Under the pieces are notes generated by a model that ran no database searches, had not been told where the DNA came from, and saw only the letters and a program-made list of their open reading frames with translations. A program made the position numbers and the translations under genes. A stretch of DNA of 64,000 bases, taken from Microcebus murinus. Lineage: Eukaryota > Chordata > Mammalia > Primates > Cheirogaleidae. Location of the stretch: positions 69,258,501 to 69,322,500 of the forward strand of contig NC_134112.1 of assembly GCF_040939455.1 (NCBI RefSeq), given 5' to 3'. Positions 23,156 through 37,064 of this stretch are shown here, piece by piece (position 1 is the first letter of the stretch; the number at the start of each line of letters is the position of its first letter).

Positions 23156-25915
23156 TATCTATATCAATATCAGTATACTATACTCTTGTTTGGACTAAAG
23201 AGGCAATTCTGTTTGGTGTATATTTAAATATATATTAAACATTTAGTATTAACACTAATAGAGGCATTGGACATTGTATAAGCTTGAGTCATAGCCAAGA
23301 TAGATAGATGGAAGTGTTCCCCACTGAGAGGAAAGTCTTTATGCTCATTAATTTAATGTGAATACTAACTTACTCACAAAAATCAGTGTTATACAAATGC
23401 TTTCTCATTTGTTAAGTGTAAGATAGCTAAGTAGAAGAGACAGAACTCTGCCTCACTAGACCTAAATGATGTTCTTCTGGCAGCCAAGAAGAATTATGGC
23501 TAAAAAATGTAAAGAAGTGAGTGTCCCCTTAATTGCCCGTATCCAGACATAGCATATGTACAAAGTTAGGAAATACATATGGCAATGTAAGATTACCTCC
23601 AATGTTTTATTCCCTGGCGTATTATAAATATATTGCAGAGAGTAACCAGAAGGTGACGTGCAAAGATGCATACTATAAACTTGAATTTATTCAATTACAA
23701 ATTAGATGTTAGCAGTAAAAATTAGATGTTATTTCCCTATGTTTATTTTTGAGTAGTTTTTAATTGACTATTATGATGATATCAGTACTATGGTCCTTCA
23801 GTAAGAAATAAACCTTAAAATAAAATATTTCAAACACATTATAACTGATTTTGTTAATGCTATAAAGATACGATATAGACACAATGTTTAGGTCTACTAT
23901 TTAAAACCTTTCAGATGCTTCATCTGAAACAGAATAAAGTTTTCTGTTTTCAAAGTCTTGGCTGACATTTGTATGCAACTTTTTGATTAATCTTTTTCTT
24001 TCCTAGTATAATTCAAGATATTAATAATTATCTTTCTAGACCTCACTCAGCTGGGATGTGGCTCCCTGAGCTCAGTTCGTTCTAGAGACATCTCCTAAGT
24101 GATTGCCTCTCACCTTCTGTTTTATTATAATATTTGAGATTGCCATGAATTCTCTTGATGTTAGTTCCAAGAAGGACCAGTAGCAGAGCTTTTTCAATGG
24201 ATACTCTTCTTTGAAATTCATTATGAATAATTTACTCCCCTTGATGATTCTCCAAAGCATTAGTATGGCAGAAATTGGGGGCTGATGAAAGGATGATTTA
24301 TTTGGTTATCTGGTTTTGGTCTTGTTAATATATTTTTCATCAAATAAATTGATACACATGCCATAATATGTATGTGACAATAATGTGAATTTATGGTGCC
24401 CATTAGGACAGACTATTTTTCCTTTCACATTTCAAAGTTATTTGTAATGAGCTATTAGTGATAGTCTCTACAAATATGATATATATTTGATATTAACTTC
24501 TTAAAGTTCTCTCTGTAGTTCCTGAATATTTCTAAACATCACTTAAGGAAATGTGTATTCTGTATTAATTGTATTTATGTTCCTTGTATATTTCCACAAC
24601 AGCTTATTTTAGCATAATAAACCAAAAGACATAGAAAACAAGTCAGCTTAGTGTATAAGTCTTTACACTTGTGTCTGAATTGTGGAATAAAATTATTACT
24701 GACATAGTTCATGTGGCAATATATTTACTTTAAAAGTACTTCTAAATAACTGGATTTTTAAATATAGTTTTCAATACATAGGGTGTCAGGTTAAGCATCA
24801 CATGAAAACTTAAACTGGAAACTGCATACTATACTTTAAATCTTTATCCAGTGGAGTTCGGAAAGCCTCCTATTACCAAAGTTCTTTTGTGCTGTAATCA
24901 TGTAATACATCATACAACTTAGATGAAATTGTACTTGTTTACTTTCAATGAATTATATTCTTTATCTTAATGATAACAAATCTTACGCAAATAGATTCAT
25001 GGTATTGATAAGCTAAACAGTAAAGTCTTGTACCAAGTTAAGGATTTCAAAATGGAACTTTTTTCATATTTAGCATCAAGGAACGATTTGAAATGCTCGG
25101 GCTCTTACAACCATGCTTCTGAGCTCCTTTCCCTGAAATCACAATTTCCATTCTACCAGACCTCCTCCTATTCTCTCTTAAGAGAGACTCTGTGAAATAT
25201 TTTCCAGTGTTGTCAGAGATAATCTACCTTTCAAATCCAGAATACTAGTGATAACATCACATTCTGGACCACATATACTATAATAATCTTAACTTTAATT
25301 TAGAATTTTATATGTAAAATATTTAGTCTGGCTTAAAACAGACAATGTAGGATACAAGTAAGAAACTTCATCATAAGAGATTGCAGTAAAGAAGAGGGAG
25401 GCATCAAGCAAACATCTCAGAGATAAATTCTCATTATATTAAGCATAATTCATACAGTCACAAATGGTTGTGTAGAGGAAGAAAGTGTTGTCAAAGTGAT
25501 GTCATACAAATTAGATAAATAAGTTTAAAAGTTTACAAATTAAATATTTCTGGAGCATCATATACCTTTTATTATATATACTTGATGAATATTTTTCTGA
25601 TTCATAATTAATACAAAATTAAAATTAGAAAATCAATATGAATAAAAAATGTACTGTTATTTCATCCCTATTTCTCCCTAAATCCTTGTTGCCTGTAAGT
25701 TGTAAGTATAAGAGAGTATATCCCTTCTATTCTCTTATACTGAGGCTGGATATTATGCATTTTTTGCATATCTATTCTTTTCTCTTTACACATCACCTGA
25801 GAAGTGACTCTGCTGTATTACAAGCATTGTGCTTTGTCACTGCATTGTCAAAATAAAAAGGAGGGATATCTACTTAATATGCATTTTCATCCTATATGGA
25901 CTGATAGACTATTAT
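23156..25915. other. Unassigned AT-rich sequence
   Basis: No recognisable genes or repeats. A short direct repeat of 'attagatgtta' occurs at about 23702 and 23721. Confidence 0.35.
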
Positions 25916-26000
25916 AGCTAAAAGGAGCCTTATGTTTCATCTAATTCAACTCCTTTATTATACAGTTGAAGAAACAATGTAAAGAATTGTTGTAATCTCT
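25916..26000 (-). repeat. Possible MIR-like ancient SINE fragment
   Basis: 'gccttatgtttcatctaattcaactcctttattatacagttgaagaaac' matches in order a common ancient mammalian repeat ('catctagtccaa...ttttacagatgaggaaac'). Confidence 0.35.
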
Positions 26001-27070
26001 CCATTATTCATTGAATCTGGGGAGAACTATTGATCTGATAGTTCTTTAGTCTTAACTCATGGTTTATATATATTAATTTTGTCAGTTTGTGTATTTTAAT
26101 TCTGTATATCTGTCAAATAGGAAATCACTCAGTTTTTCCAAATGTTGCTAATCACATTTACCTATGAAAAAGTTTTGAAAAACAGATTTCATTATCACTT
26201 TTGAAATTATCATCCATATTACTTGACTACTTGTGGTTTATTGAGGACACTTAAAAGATCTCAATCAGATCTGTGAGATGGTATTATTTATAGGTTCAGG
26301 TTTCAAAAAAGAAAACTTCAATAATTTCCTCAGAAATCTTTTAAAGTGAATTGTGAAATTCTATACTGTTGATTTATTTCTTATATTCTTTTATTAGGAC
26401 TTAGGACTTCAGCTGGGAAAAAAAGACATATTTAAAAGAAATATAGAGCATTCTAAATTTAGTTCATCATGCTTAAAGTAATAAGCCTAATGGTTACCAA
26501 GTATTAATCTTTTATAATCATTTTCTCTTTATTTCAACTACACACTCAAGAAATAACAATTTCTTTATAGACATGTCCAAAACCTGAGGATTCCCTGGGT
26601 TTTCAGGAAGTCTGTTTATTATCCATCAGATGGATATTATGCCTTAACAATTGAAAATAAGTGATTAGTGAGCATTAGTGATGCCATCCTGATCTTAAAA
26701 CACCAAGAAAAAGTGAGACAATACTTAGTCTGATATTTAAATATTACACACTTAATATGTAAGGGATAGATACCTGATTGACCAGATAAAAATTAGAAGT
26801 CCATAACATTCAATTTTATCCTATAAAATATATTCACAGCATTTGTGACAGAAATCAGTACAGAGATTAGAATTCTTTTGAGAAATTTTGTTCCAAATAA
26901 GTCCTACAAAGAATCTGGAAGAATCAACTCCACCATTGTTAATTAACACATATGGTTTTGCTGTTGATATCATCATAGGATAAATGTTCCTATTCCTCTT
27001 TCTCTTAACTAATAAACAGTCTTTAATGGCTGCCTGGTGTCTGCTGAATAAGCCTTTAACAATCTAAGCT
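26001..27070. other. Unassigned AT-rich sequence
   Basis: Nothing recognisable. Confidence 0.4.
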
Positions 27071-27074
27071 TTGC

Positions 27075-27410
27075 AATTATGTGAACTCTCCCTCTAAAAC
27101 TGGGCTTTTTCTTTCCCTCCCTTATCCTCTGTTATTTCACAGACAAAAACATTGGCTCCTGACTAATACAACCACTTCTGTTTTCAAACATACCATATTC
27201 CATTTTTTTCTGTCCCTCTGTAGTTTGCTCCCCTTTCTTTTCTGCTTATCAAATTCTACTGGTTGTGCAAGGCCCAGCTCAATTATTAATACTATCTCAC
27301 ATGAATGCTTTTTCACCTATGCAGTCCACATTGATTAATTCCTCTTTCAACCTTGTATGTCTATACTTATCCACACTTTTTGGAATTACTCTTACACAGC
27401 CCCTGATACT
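27075..27410 (+). repeat. L2 LINE fragment
   Basis: The L2 3' region in sense: 'cttttctgcttatcaaattctactgg', 'gcaaggcccagctcaattatt' and 'cccctgatactcag' follow the L2 order. The 85-codon open frame at 27081-27338 belongs to it. Confidence 0.55.
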
Positions 27411-27424
27411 CAGTTCCATTTAAC

Positions 27425-28365
27425 ACATATTCATTGAATGTATTCATACTTCACAATGCTAAGCAACATTTTCAGTAAGATAATGAATATTCACCTATAT
27501 TTGAGACATTTATACTATGAAAATGGAGAAATACATTACTTAGGACTTAAAAATTCCATGCAAACTGTAAAGAGAGATTCAGTCAGTATAGTTAGGAATT
27601 AGGGACAAGTACATGGGAAAGGCTTATTTGAGGTAAAATTTTCAAAAGAAACATAATTGGCATATATAGTCACTGAATATATGGACCAGTGCCAAAATTT
27701 GAAGTTTTAAATCTTCTTTTTAAAGGACCTTAAATATTCTGTAAGATTTTGAGTAAAGAAGTAGATATAACATAACCAGACCATCCTACTTAAAGATATT
27801 TCTGAGAACAACAAAAAGAAGTGATTGGAATCATAAAAAGTATTGAAGTCTATGTGTCCAGGTTAGAGGATATTGTGCAAAAAACTACTAATAATGGTTA
27901 TCTTAACTAAGGAAAGGACAGGATAAAGAAATAAAAGGCAGCTTTAAGGGAGAATACAACAATTAAATAAGTTTATAACTAGAGAAACAGAAGAAATTGA
28001 GATTCCTGGAATTTTGTACCTGGTTATTTGTATTTGGCAGGTTGTGAACCTGATATCTAGGACACAGAAATAACAGCAGGTTTGATGGTAGGCAGTAGGA
28101 AGTTGGAGGTGATAAGTTTTGTTTAAGAAGTGGGATATCTGTGTTCAGCAGGCAGTTAGCACTGAATTGGAGATGAACATTTTTGGAAATCATATCATAT
28201 ACAGGAAACTAGAGTCCTGTAATTTTGAAGTATATTATGAAGATTATGAACAGCACAGAGAAATCTTCAGACAAGAAAGACATTGGATAAGGAAAGAAGG
28301 AACTAGCAAAGAATGTGACTCTATTAGGCAGTAGAGAACCAGGAGCCAGCAGTCACAGAACAATA
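27425..28365 (-). repeat. L2 LINE fragment, antisense
   Basis: Begins with a decayed antisense L2 3' end ('tattcattgaatgtattcat...aatgctaagcaac'). It continues with G/A-rich sequence such as 'tgtgttcagcaggcagttagc...gaattggagatgaac', which corresponds to the antisense L2 region coding the RT C-terminal part. Loose match over about 900 bp. Confidence 0.42.
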
Positions 28366-30075
28366 GAAGATAGATGCATGCACGCACACATGCACAAGAT
28401 TTGTTGCCAATATCTATATTTTTAAATTAAGACTGTTTTCAAAGTAGTCACAGTAAAATTGAGAGGAAAGTACAGAGATTTTCCATTAAAAATGCAAGAG
28501 AGAAAAGAATAAAATAGTTGAAACAAGGTGTTGAAAGATGGTGAGGGGTGGCAGTGATGGCTTTAAGGGAACAGATAGAGAAAATTAATCTTTAAAAGGC
28601 ATAGAAGTTCACTTCCATGTGAATTGGGTAAAAATTTGAAGATGAATAAACTCATTTTATTACCTCTTTTATATTATTTGTTAAATCTGTTTATGCCTTG
28701 TGACCACCATTATGTCCTTCTCCCCCAGTGTCATAGCATCTGAATTTGAACTTTATATTAGCTTTTAAGGATTCCTGCTTCTAGGAAAAGCCACGTGAAA
28801 GAAGGAAAGGTTATGGTTTTTAAATGTTCTAAATGTGACAGCTTTACTCTCACCATATTTGTTAAACTGCGTATTATTAGCTAAAAGAATAAGTACCATT
28901 AGAGTTAAAACTTAGCAACTATTTTCTCATTAAAGACTCTCATAACACAGTCACAGTGTGAGTGTTCTTTCCTTCAGAAAGTTAAGATGGATTAGCATAA
29001 ATCTGAAGAACATTAATTATTTTATGAAACATTTAGATAATTTAGATACATTAAGATTTGAACTTTTTAAGTAATTGGTTAATTTTTGGTAATTAATAAA
29101 ATAAAGGTTTTCACTTTTTAGAAAAACCTTTTTGTGAAAACAGATCACATAACAGGAGTGAAATATATTCAGAAATATTATGATAGTCTCTTTTCCACTG
29201 TATTGTCAGTTTTAAATTGTAGAAGCAACCCAAAACCAACCACCAAAACTGCCCTTAGACATACATTTAATTGCTTAAATGTGTGTTTAGGACTATACAG
29301 TGTGGTACAATAATATGACAGAGTTATATCTTTAAACAAAAACCCTCTTTTCTTTCTGTTTATAGAATTTAAACTAGAGTGTAAGTTTAAAATATTTAGA
29401 ACATAAATACATACATACATAACAACAAAATATAAATAGGGATCTTCCTTTTTTGAGAAACCTTCCTTTATCGCTCTGCTTTCACTGCACATTTGTCATT
29501 TCTGAGCCTCACACCTAAGTTGCTAACTACCCCATCCAAGTTTTCTTTGTTTTGTGTCCAGATAATTGTCCAAGAGCCAAACCTTAAGCCTTACTCTCAA
29601 CCTTCTGCCCTATAAACCTGCACTAATCTACCTTTCCCAGGAAATGTTCTAAATTGATAACTGATGACAATAAATTATTCCTTTCCTAAAAATAGTTTTA
29701 TGTTCACAGGAGATAATATTTCCGCTTTTCAAAGCAGACCTTATATAGTAGAATTTCCAGAATTGGTGATTTACAATTAGGAATATATTCTATCTAAATA
29801 TGTCTGTGACTTCTGAACAAGTAGTTCCTACATCATTCTTACCAAAAATAATTCATTTTAACATGATAATCAGAGTTCTTTTTCTTATTTATTTTTTTAG
29901 TTACCTGCTATGCAAATTTGTTGAAGCTCTTCAAACTGCATTAAATTATTTTTCTATCTTGCCCTTTACTAGAGTTTTGGTCAAAGTATCTAGTATGTTA
30001 GATTTTATGAGGCAAAATCACAACGTGGTCACTTGGGTAGAAGGCCACACTTTTAGATTTAGCAACCCTTTGCAA
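28366..30075. other. Unassigned AT-rich sequence
   Basis: Short (CA/CATG) purine-pyrimidine alternation at 28375-28396 and a (CATA)n run at 29406-29421. No gene. Confidence 0.35.
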
Positions 30076-30077
30076 TA

Positions 30078-30235
30078 ATTGTTATTACACATATTTATGC
30101 TAAATTTTCCCTGGAGGAAACTGAGCATAACTAAAAAGTAAAATAATTTGTTTAGCGTCACATTTTAGTAAATGACTGAACCAATAAGATCGAAACTCAG
30201 ACCTGTCTGATCCTAAGATCTCTCCTTTATCTCAC
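30078..30235 (-). repeat. MIR SINE
   Basis: Reverse MIR: 'ccctggaggaaactgagca', 'ttagcgtcacattttagtaaatgactgaacc', 'cgaaactcagacctgtctgatc'. Confidence 0.75.
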
Positions 30236-30544
30236 ACTACCTGTGGCATTTTTCTGATTCTTTTTGTATTATTCCACTACAACCATCATTTAAAAGAAAG
30301 CTTTTCCCCCCACATTAGAACAATTAGAAATATTTGAATGGTCTTAGTTGCCTTGAACATTTTGACTTTGCTTTTCTCCACCTCCTATTAACCAGGGATT
30401 TTCAGCTCCACCAACTTCAAACAAGAACACAAAAAGGTTTTGACAATTGTTAGGCAATGTTCCAACTCATACTCTCAAAAATTTAACCATTTTTTTATTC
30501 TGATCACAACTTCCTGTATTTCTTCCATTAGTTTACATTTCCTT

Positions 30545-31012
30545 ATCTTCCTTGAACTAACGCTTTACTCTCATTAAATCTTCTCTTCTATTTGACAGTC
30601 TAAATACTTTTTTGGCATTCTTGAATTGGCTATTTTTCTAAAATCTCCCCTTCCAGCCATATGTGTTGCTATTCCGTATTTTTAACTGACTTTCAAAAAT
30701 AATTAAATATTCACTCTGCCCTGAATATGCTAACACCTTTCCCACCTCCATGCTTTTGCCCAGTGAAGTTTCTCCCTCCTTTCTACAACCTGATGCAGTA
30801 AAGTTCATAGAGTCCTGTCATGTCCTGGTTAACGTGTTTTCGTCTTGCTGCCATAAAAATCTATATGTATTGGTAAGTCACTCCATTTTTCTTTTCTTTG
30901 CTAGATTATGATTACTTTGGGGGCACATTATTTCATTTTTCCATTTTACATAATAAGAAATGCATACAAGTGTTTCTAGCACAGTAGCTACACATAGTAG
31001 GTACTTTAAAGA
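30545..31012 (+). repeat. L2 LINE 3'-end fragment
   Basis: 'aacacctttcccacctccatgcttttgcccagtg', 'ctagattatgattactttgggggca' and 'ttctagcacagtagctacacatagtaggtac' follow the order of the L2 3' UTR up to its end. Confidence 0.58.
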
Positions 31013-31284
31013 GCAATCTCCTTTTGATTTGCTTCTATGGATTTTATTTTCTGTTGCTTAATGCTTAATCTAAATATTTCTTCATACAACCAGGAAGGAA
31101 GTATAGTTTTGAGTGAAAACATAATGGTAATCAATATTCTACTTTATTTTTGTTCCATGTATCATCTAGTGGTAAGTTTTTCTTACTGACCAAGAAAAGT
31201 TTCTGAAGTATGTAAAGAGTTTTAGAAATAGTAAGATATTAAAGAATGGGTAGAGTTTTTGTTAAGTTCACCAGTGTTTAAATC

Positions 31285-31435
31285 TACATTTCCCAAACTT
31301 GTGTAGCCATCTGGGCCACATTTTTCTGAATCTCACCCTCAACTTAGAGATTTATTATTTTCAGTGAAAGGGTAAGAACATCTGTATTTCTACCAAGTGC
31401 CCCATATGATTCTAGGGATTAGTCAAAATTAGGAA
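31285..31435. mobile_element. MER5-like DNA transposon fossil
   Basis: 'acatttcccaaacttgtgtagccatctgggccaca...' to '...ccccatatgattctagggattagtc' resembles a hAT-Charlie MER5/MER20 element. Weak. Confidence 0.4.
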
Positions 31436-31449
31436 AACTTACTCCAGAG

Positions 31450-31592
31450 CTTCTCTACACAGGGTGTATTCTATGGGCCATGCCAAATCTCCTGGGAGTT
31501 TGTTAAAAATGAAGAATCTCATGCCCTATCATACACCTACCGAATTCCCATCTGCGTTTTAATAAGCTTCTCAGTTAATTTATGCTTATTAA
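31450..31592. mobile_element. MER5-like DNA transposon fossil
   Basis: 'ttctatgggccatgccaaatctcctgggagtttgttaaaaatgaagaatctcatgcc' is a MER5-type half element directly after the previous one. Two adjacent insertions or one rearranged copy. Confidence 0.5.
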
Positions 31593-33440
31593 AGTTTAAG
31601 AAAGACCATAATAAAACACAACTATTGAAAGTAAACATTCTATTCTGTTGCTTTAAAATATGTATATGTATATATTTTTTAATATGCTGCAAGATAGTGT
31701 ACAAATGCTTTTATAATTTAAAGGAATATTTAGGATCTGTATTGTTTACTATAATGTTTACTATAATAATTAAAAATCTGAGGAAAATACAATTTTATGT
31801 TTTGTTATTATATTTAGCATAGTTTTTAGCTATTTGTTTGGCTGAGTTTTGTGTGTGTATGTGTGTGTGTAAGAAAAAAGGGTGTTTGCACAAACCAATT
31901 GCTTTGAGTAAATTCAGTTTAAAAGTAAGATAATTTCAATAATATAAAACTTTCGGAGTTTTCCTACAAAATGCAACTAACTTGCTTGACTGAGTTTTTT
32001 ACCAAGTAATTACTGAATATCAGATACACACGATGATTGAACTGAATAAGATCTACTTAATAGAGTGAAGTTTAAAAAGTGTTTTATGGCACTTAGTCTC
32101 TGATATGTCCTGTAAGTATTTCAGGAAAAAAATATTATTTGTGGGATGTAGGGAGGATACAAAGATTTACTGTAATGTGAGTTATTTGAAGTATTTTTAG
32201 TGATGTTTACTCTTCTATTAAAATTCCATTTATAAATATCTTATTATCATTAGTCAAATTAAATGACACTTTATGGAATGCTTGATGACTTTAATTCATT
32301 CATTAAATATGCACATATATTTTAACAATATTTGCATCTTATAATACACTTAATAATGATTTGTCTCGTAGTGTTATTGCTTAACCATTTCTTTGATTTT
32401 ATTTAATTTTTAAAAACTAAAAAATCTTTCAAAAAATATATCCAAATATTATACTAATTTAAATTATTTCTGTTTCTCTATTCTGAAATGTTGATATAGA
32501 TTAGTATTTGATTGAACAAATTTCCATCTTAACTGAGACTTTTGTGGGAAACTGTCCCTCAAAACAGTCATTTGAAATATATCAGAATGTCAAGTTTCCA
32601 AACAGTAGTTTATATTATTGTTATTTTACTTAATGCTTAAATATATTTTCAACAACATAATACTTACTATAAACAATTTCTCTTGACCTAGCACAAAATT
32701 TCATGCTACTGTAATGCACTTATAAAAATGTACTACAAAGTAGTAAAGGCAGTTTTAGTAACAGAGTACTACTACTACTGGCATTAATAAAGCTAAATTA
32801 AACATTACAGCTGAGTTTAATAGGTACTCATTATTTAACTCATTTGAAAATTTTAGATGTTTCATTATTCTTACTCAGTTCCAGCTTTAAGCCTTTGAAT
32901 GAACCAAATATAAATACATAATAGCATAGTAATTCTTAAACTTGGAAAATTGTGACTAATTCAATTTAGTTTAGACTGATTCTTATTGTCAGCATTTTCA
33001 AGAATATGTGAATAAAATACAGTACTTTGAGGAAAGTCATAGATGGATAAAAATACAGAATGATTTCCTAAACTCGTGAGACCATTCTCTCATTAGTTAG
33101 GCAACAGTTTCTCAAAGTTCAAACCAGCTGCTAATTTGGTGAATTGTGAGGTAATTAAATCCACATCTCTTAGTGCCCCATTGAAGATTCTGACATTCTC
33201 ATTCTCATTTTAAAATGCCTTTAATATTTGTTTTATGCTCATTCTGTTTTTTAAACACCTAGTCTCAGCTCCACTATTGACTTAGAGTTTTAAAAAAATA
33301 CTTTAAAGAAATTATATAATGTCTGCACAATGTTACAAAGTATATATAAAATACTCCAATATGATAAGAAGTGGCTCTTTTCCCCCAGCCCCAGAAGAAA
33401 ACACCTTTTATAATTTCTCTTTTTAGGTTTCTTAAAAATG
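31593..33440. other. Unassigned AT-rich sequence
   Basis: A (GT)n tract at 31850-31870 and a short (TAC)n at 32766-32778. No gene. Confidence 0.4.
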
Positions 33441-36400
33441 GAAAATGAAATACTTTCTCCTGTCAAGAAACTTTACAGTTCATATTTTCCTCATGACTAT
33501 TGTTCTGTGGGATCTGAAGGGAATTGTTTTTCTGGGAGCATTCAGATATAAACAGGTGATTGGTTACTGCTTTGGACTTGTCTTTAGAAAGATAACCAAG
33601 CACGTTGAATATATGCTGATTGATGTCCCAATTCATGAAATGAAAGGAGTTCTGACGGTGTTTCTTAAACACGACATTTTGGTTGTCCACACGCGCAAAA
33701 ATAAACGGAATTCAAGCAATGTGTTTTCTCCACCTCCCCCACTCCCACCCCATAACTGTCTGCTGAGTTCCTCTAGCATTTATCATATGAAACATATGCT
33801 TCTATTTCTTGATTTATTAACTACAGGTAGAATATGGTGACAAACTGCTAAAAAAAAGATTAGAAATTTAGTAATTTTTTGCCACCACCAATTTTTGCTA
33901 GTTCTAAATTCTTCTAGTGGTTATCTTTATTACTCAAATAATAAACTTGAATACCTGTTTTTTTCTCTCTATTGATCCTCTGCTATAAATGATAGCTCTT
34001 TAACAACAACAAAAAAAAGCCAGTATGCTATTTTTATTTTATAGAGTCATTAAAATCTTTTTGAAGGTCCAAATTAAAGAAGATTCTTAAAGCATCCCTG
34101 AATTAATCTGCTTCTTCTCTTGCCACTCGTTACATTTGATAGATTTTTTTCATTGTTTTTTGTGCTGTTGGTTTTCTTCAGATCTGTAATGTTTTTGTTG
34201 TTTCAATATGTGAATGAAGGACTAGGATGATTAATAAGATTAGTATCTGAAGTAAATACTCTGCATGGTTGTGTTTCTTTCTGTTTCCACATGTATTTTT
34301 TCTTATGTGTTTCTACATAGTTTCAACAATAAACATTGCCCTTAAAATTGGGATGTGTTGACAGACAGGCTTCACTTTTAGGGTCTTCACTTTACAATTG
34401 AGCAGACCAAGTTGCCACAATTGCCCAGGCAATGTTTAACTCTGGCATAGCCAACTTAATTTGTGAACGTGTAACTGAAGCTGGGAGTTAGACCTGAACT
34501 GCTCTGCTTATCTTTCACATTCCTCCGACCATATTGGGTGCTTTCTCCAGACAGATAGTTTGTTTTCTTAGACTAATAATGCACTTTTCAGACTTTATCC
34601 TGGGGGCAAAAGCCATTTCTGCAAGAAAGCATGGTCTATTAAGTGGAGAGGGTGTGGGAGGAGTAGGTGTTTTACCGGCTTGCCCATTCTCAATGGCGGA
34701 TTTTAATTAATTCCCCTGATGATTGTACTGTGGCCCACCCTTGCCCTTTGTATTTCCTGGAAAGTAAGAGCTTACTACTGGTATTTTAGGCTGCATTTTT
34801 TCACTCTTTTGTTTGTCAACCTAGGCCTTTTCATCCACTCACTTTCTACCTACTTTCTCAAACTTGCTGGTCCTCTGCTGGCACCTTTTCTTTCTTTTTT
34901 CCCTGCACTGGTATAATTTTATTATTTTTAAAACAAAGAGAGAGAAAGGATGTAGACTTGGGTGCTTATTCTAATTTTCTAAGCCAGAAGTTAATAGTTC
35001 TTTTTAAATAAAATATTACACTAATGTAAATGCTTACGATTGTCTACTATGTATATGTCCATGTTACAAAATGACACATAATGGGCTCTGATGCCACATT
35101 TTCCTACCTCAAGAGCAGAGTGTGCTGTGGCTTAAAGACTTGCAAAAATCTTTTTTAAAGCACAGATTTTTCTTGTTATTCACTTAATTTACTCAGTTCA
35201 GGTAGTTTTGATTCCTATCAAAACCAATTTGAGTTACTTTTTCTTTCCCTAGTATTAAATATATAACCCAAAGAATTTCTGCCTACAGGTGAAGCTATCA
35301 TGAAAATTTAAAGCCATGATCTTGGTCAAATATTAGAGAGAAAAGCTTTGCCATTTTAATGTGCACTGCAGCAAACCTTATAGCCTGCTGTTTCTTGAGC
35401 CTGACTCTCCAAACTATGGATCAAGGACCAGAAGGCTTCTCATAGGGGTTATAGTGATACAGGCTTTGCTCTTGCTGCCTGCAGGCTGCCTTGGGGGTCC
35501 TATATTAACTTCCCAAGCCTGTTCCTAGGGGAAGGTAGATGTAACTGAGACAGACCGTACTGTGGTGATGCTTATATGCTGATATGTGCAGAGAACAGTT
35601 AGAGCCTTTTAGGACCTTTTAGGCCCTTCTTGTTCTGAAATTCTTTTGACAATAGAACATACCACATTTCACAATAGAATTCTTTTTGACAGTAGCATAT
35701 TAACATATTCCCCTAGAATATGGTAAGGATTGGTGTTTGTGCTTGGCAGAGGAGGAAGATAATGAATCTAGGGATAGGTGGAAAGAATAGGTATGTGTGT
35801 TTTCTTTTTGGCCATACAGGATATGCCCAGTTAGACAAATGGGGAAAATTCAGACAATCTTTTTTAACTTGTTTAATTATTTAAGATATGATTATTTTGT
35901 TTTAATAAAGAATAATATGATTATACTATGTGCTTTTTCTAAGGAAGTTATAGACTTAGGGATCTCAGTGACAACGGAAACTTTAAAGTAAATTCAGCAC
36001 TTTTGTTTTTCTAAAATTGTTTTACTGTTAACACACTGCCTTTTCTCAAAATGCTTTTTACACTCAAACCAGTACAATAATCATCTTCTTTGCATATATC
36101 TTAAAATTCTCCTAAAAATACTGCCTTATATTCAATATTTTCCTGACTAAAACAGAGTAAGTTAAATTTCATTAAACTCTAAGTGAATGCTTACCATATA
36201 TAGGCCAAGTATCGGACATATAACTTGACCACTACAGCACATTTACCCAAATTATCTAATTCCCCAAGTCAGTTTTTAAATGATTGATTTACTGAGTTTT
36301 TATACTTCTCCTGTAATACAATAACTGTATTACTCAACCCAGTTATCCCTTAAACATTTGTCTAAAATTCAATTCAAAATATTTTTGGAGACTGTGTATA

Positions 36401-36590
36401 TCCAGTCAGTTTAAATAAGATTAAGTTAGTGGCAATGCTATAGTTTTTAGCTATATAATATAGTTAGAGAAAATTTGAGAAAATTTATGATAGTAATTTT
36501 TGTATTCAATTACTTTACTATGAATTATGTTTAGTTATATTTTGAGTGGAAGCTACATAGGGATTTTTTTTTCTCCAAAGAGTGTGATCT
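33441..36590. other. Unassigned, mostly non-repetitive sequence
   Basis: Contains a 131-codon open frame (33445-33840) without domain or splice evidence. A possible regulatory core at 34590-34780 has caatggcgga (YY1-like, 34691-34700) and ttaattaa (34703-34710). I see no named repeat. Confidence 0.3.
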
Positions 36591-36592
36591 CC

Positions 36593-36735
36593 AACTAGGT
36601 AAGGCCTTAGACTTAGATTTTGCTCATTGGTCTGCCATGTGCTATGTATATAACCTCAGGGAAAACAGTTTATCTCTCTGGGCATAGATCTTAGTGTATA
36701 ATTGGGGGTAACCATTCCCAATCTGACTCACCACA
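36593..36735 (+). repeat. Probable MIR fragment
   Basis: 'gtgctatgtatataacctcagggaaaacagtttatctctctgggcatagatcttagtgtataat' fits the forward MIR 'gtgaccttgggcaa...ctctgtgcctcag...ctgtaaaat' layout. Confidence 0.55.
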
Positions 36736-36854
36736 CTGTGAACAATGATCCCAGAAGCAATGTACAGGGTTATGCCTTACTTACTAATACAGGCTTTTCT
36801 TCCAGAGCTGCTTAGGAAATCATGTGTTCTCTACCAAGCATTCTTTGCAGCCTT

Positions 36855-37064
36855 GTCCATAAAATGTTCTACAATGATGAGTATATTCTATACCTGCACT
36901 GTCCAACAGAGGAGCCATTAACCATATGTGACTATTGAGCACCTGAAATATGGCTACTGTGACTAAGGAACCTAATGCTTACTTTTATTTAATTTTAAGT
37001 AATTTAAACTTAAATTGAAAGAGCCATATGTGTCTAGTGGTAACTTTGTTGTACAATAAGATAG
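36855..37064. mobile_element. hAT-type MER fossil with inverted ends
   Basis: 'ctgcactgtccaacagaggagccattaaccatatgtgactattgagcacctg' at the left and 'gagccatatgtgtctagtggtaac...gtacaataag' at the right are imperfect inverted repeats around an AT-rich middle. This is the layout of a common short non-autonomous mammalian transposon. The family number is not recalled. Confidence 0.65.

Noticed and set aside
33445..33840. 131-codon ATG-initiated open frame
   Set aside because: No domain and a proline run from a C-rich tract. The opposite strand is also open (33463-33690). I could not support it as an exon.
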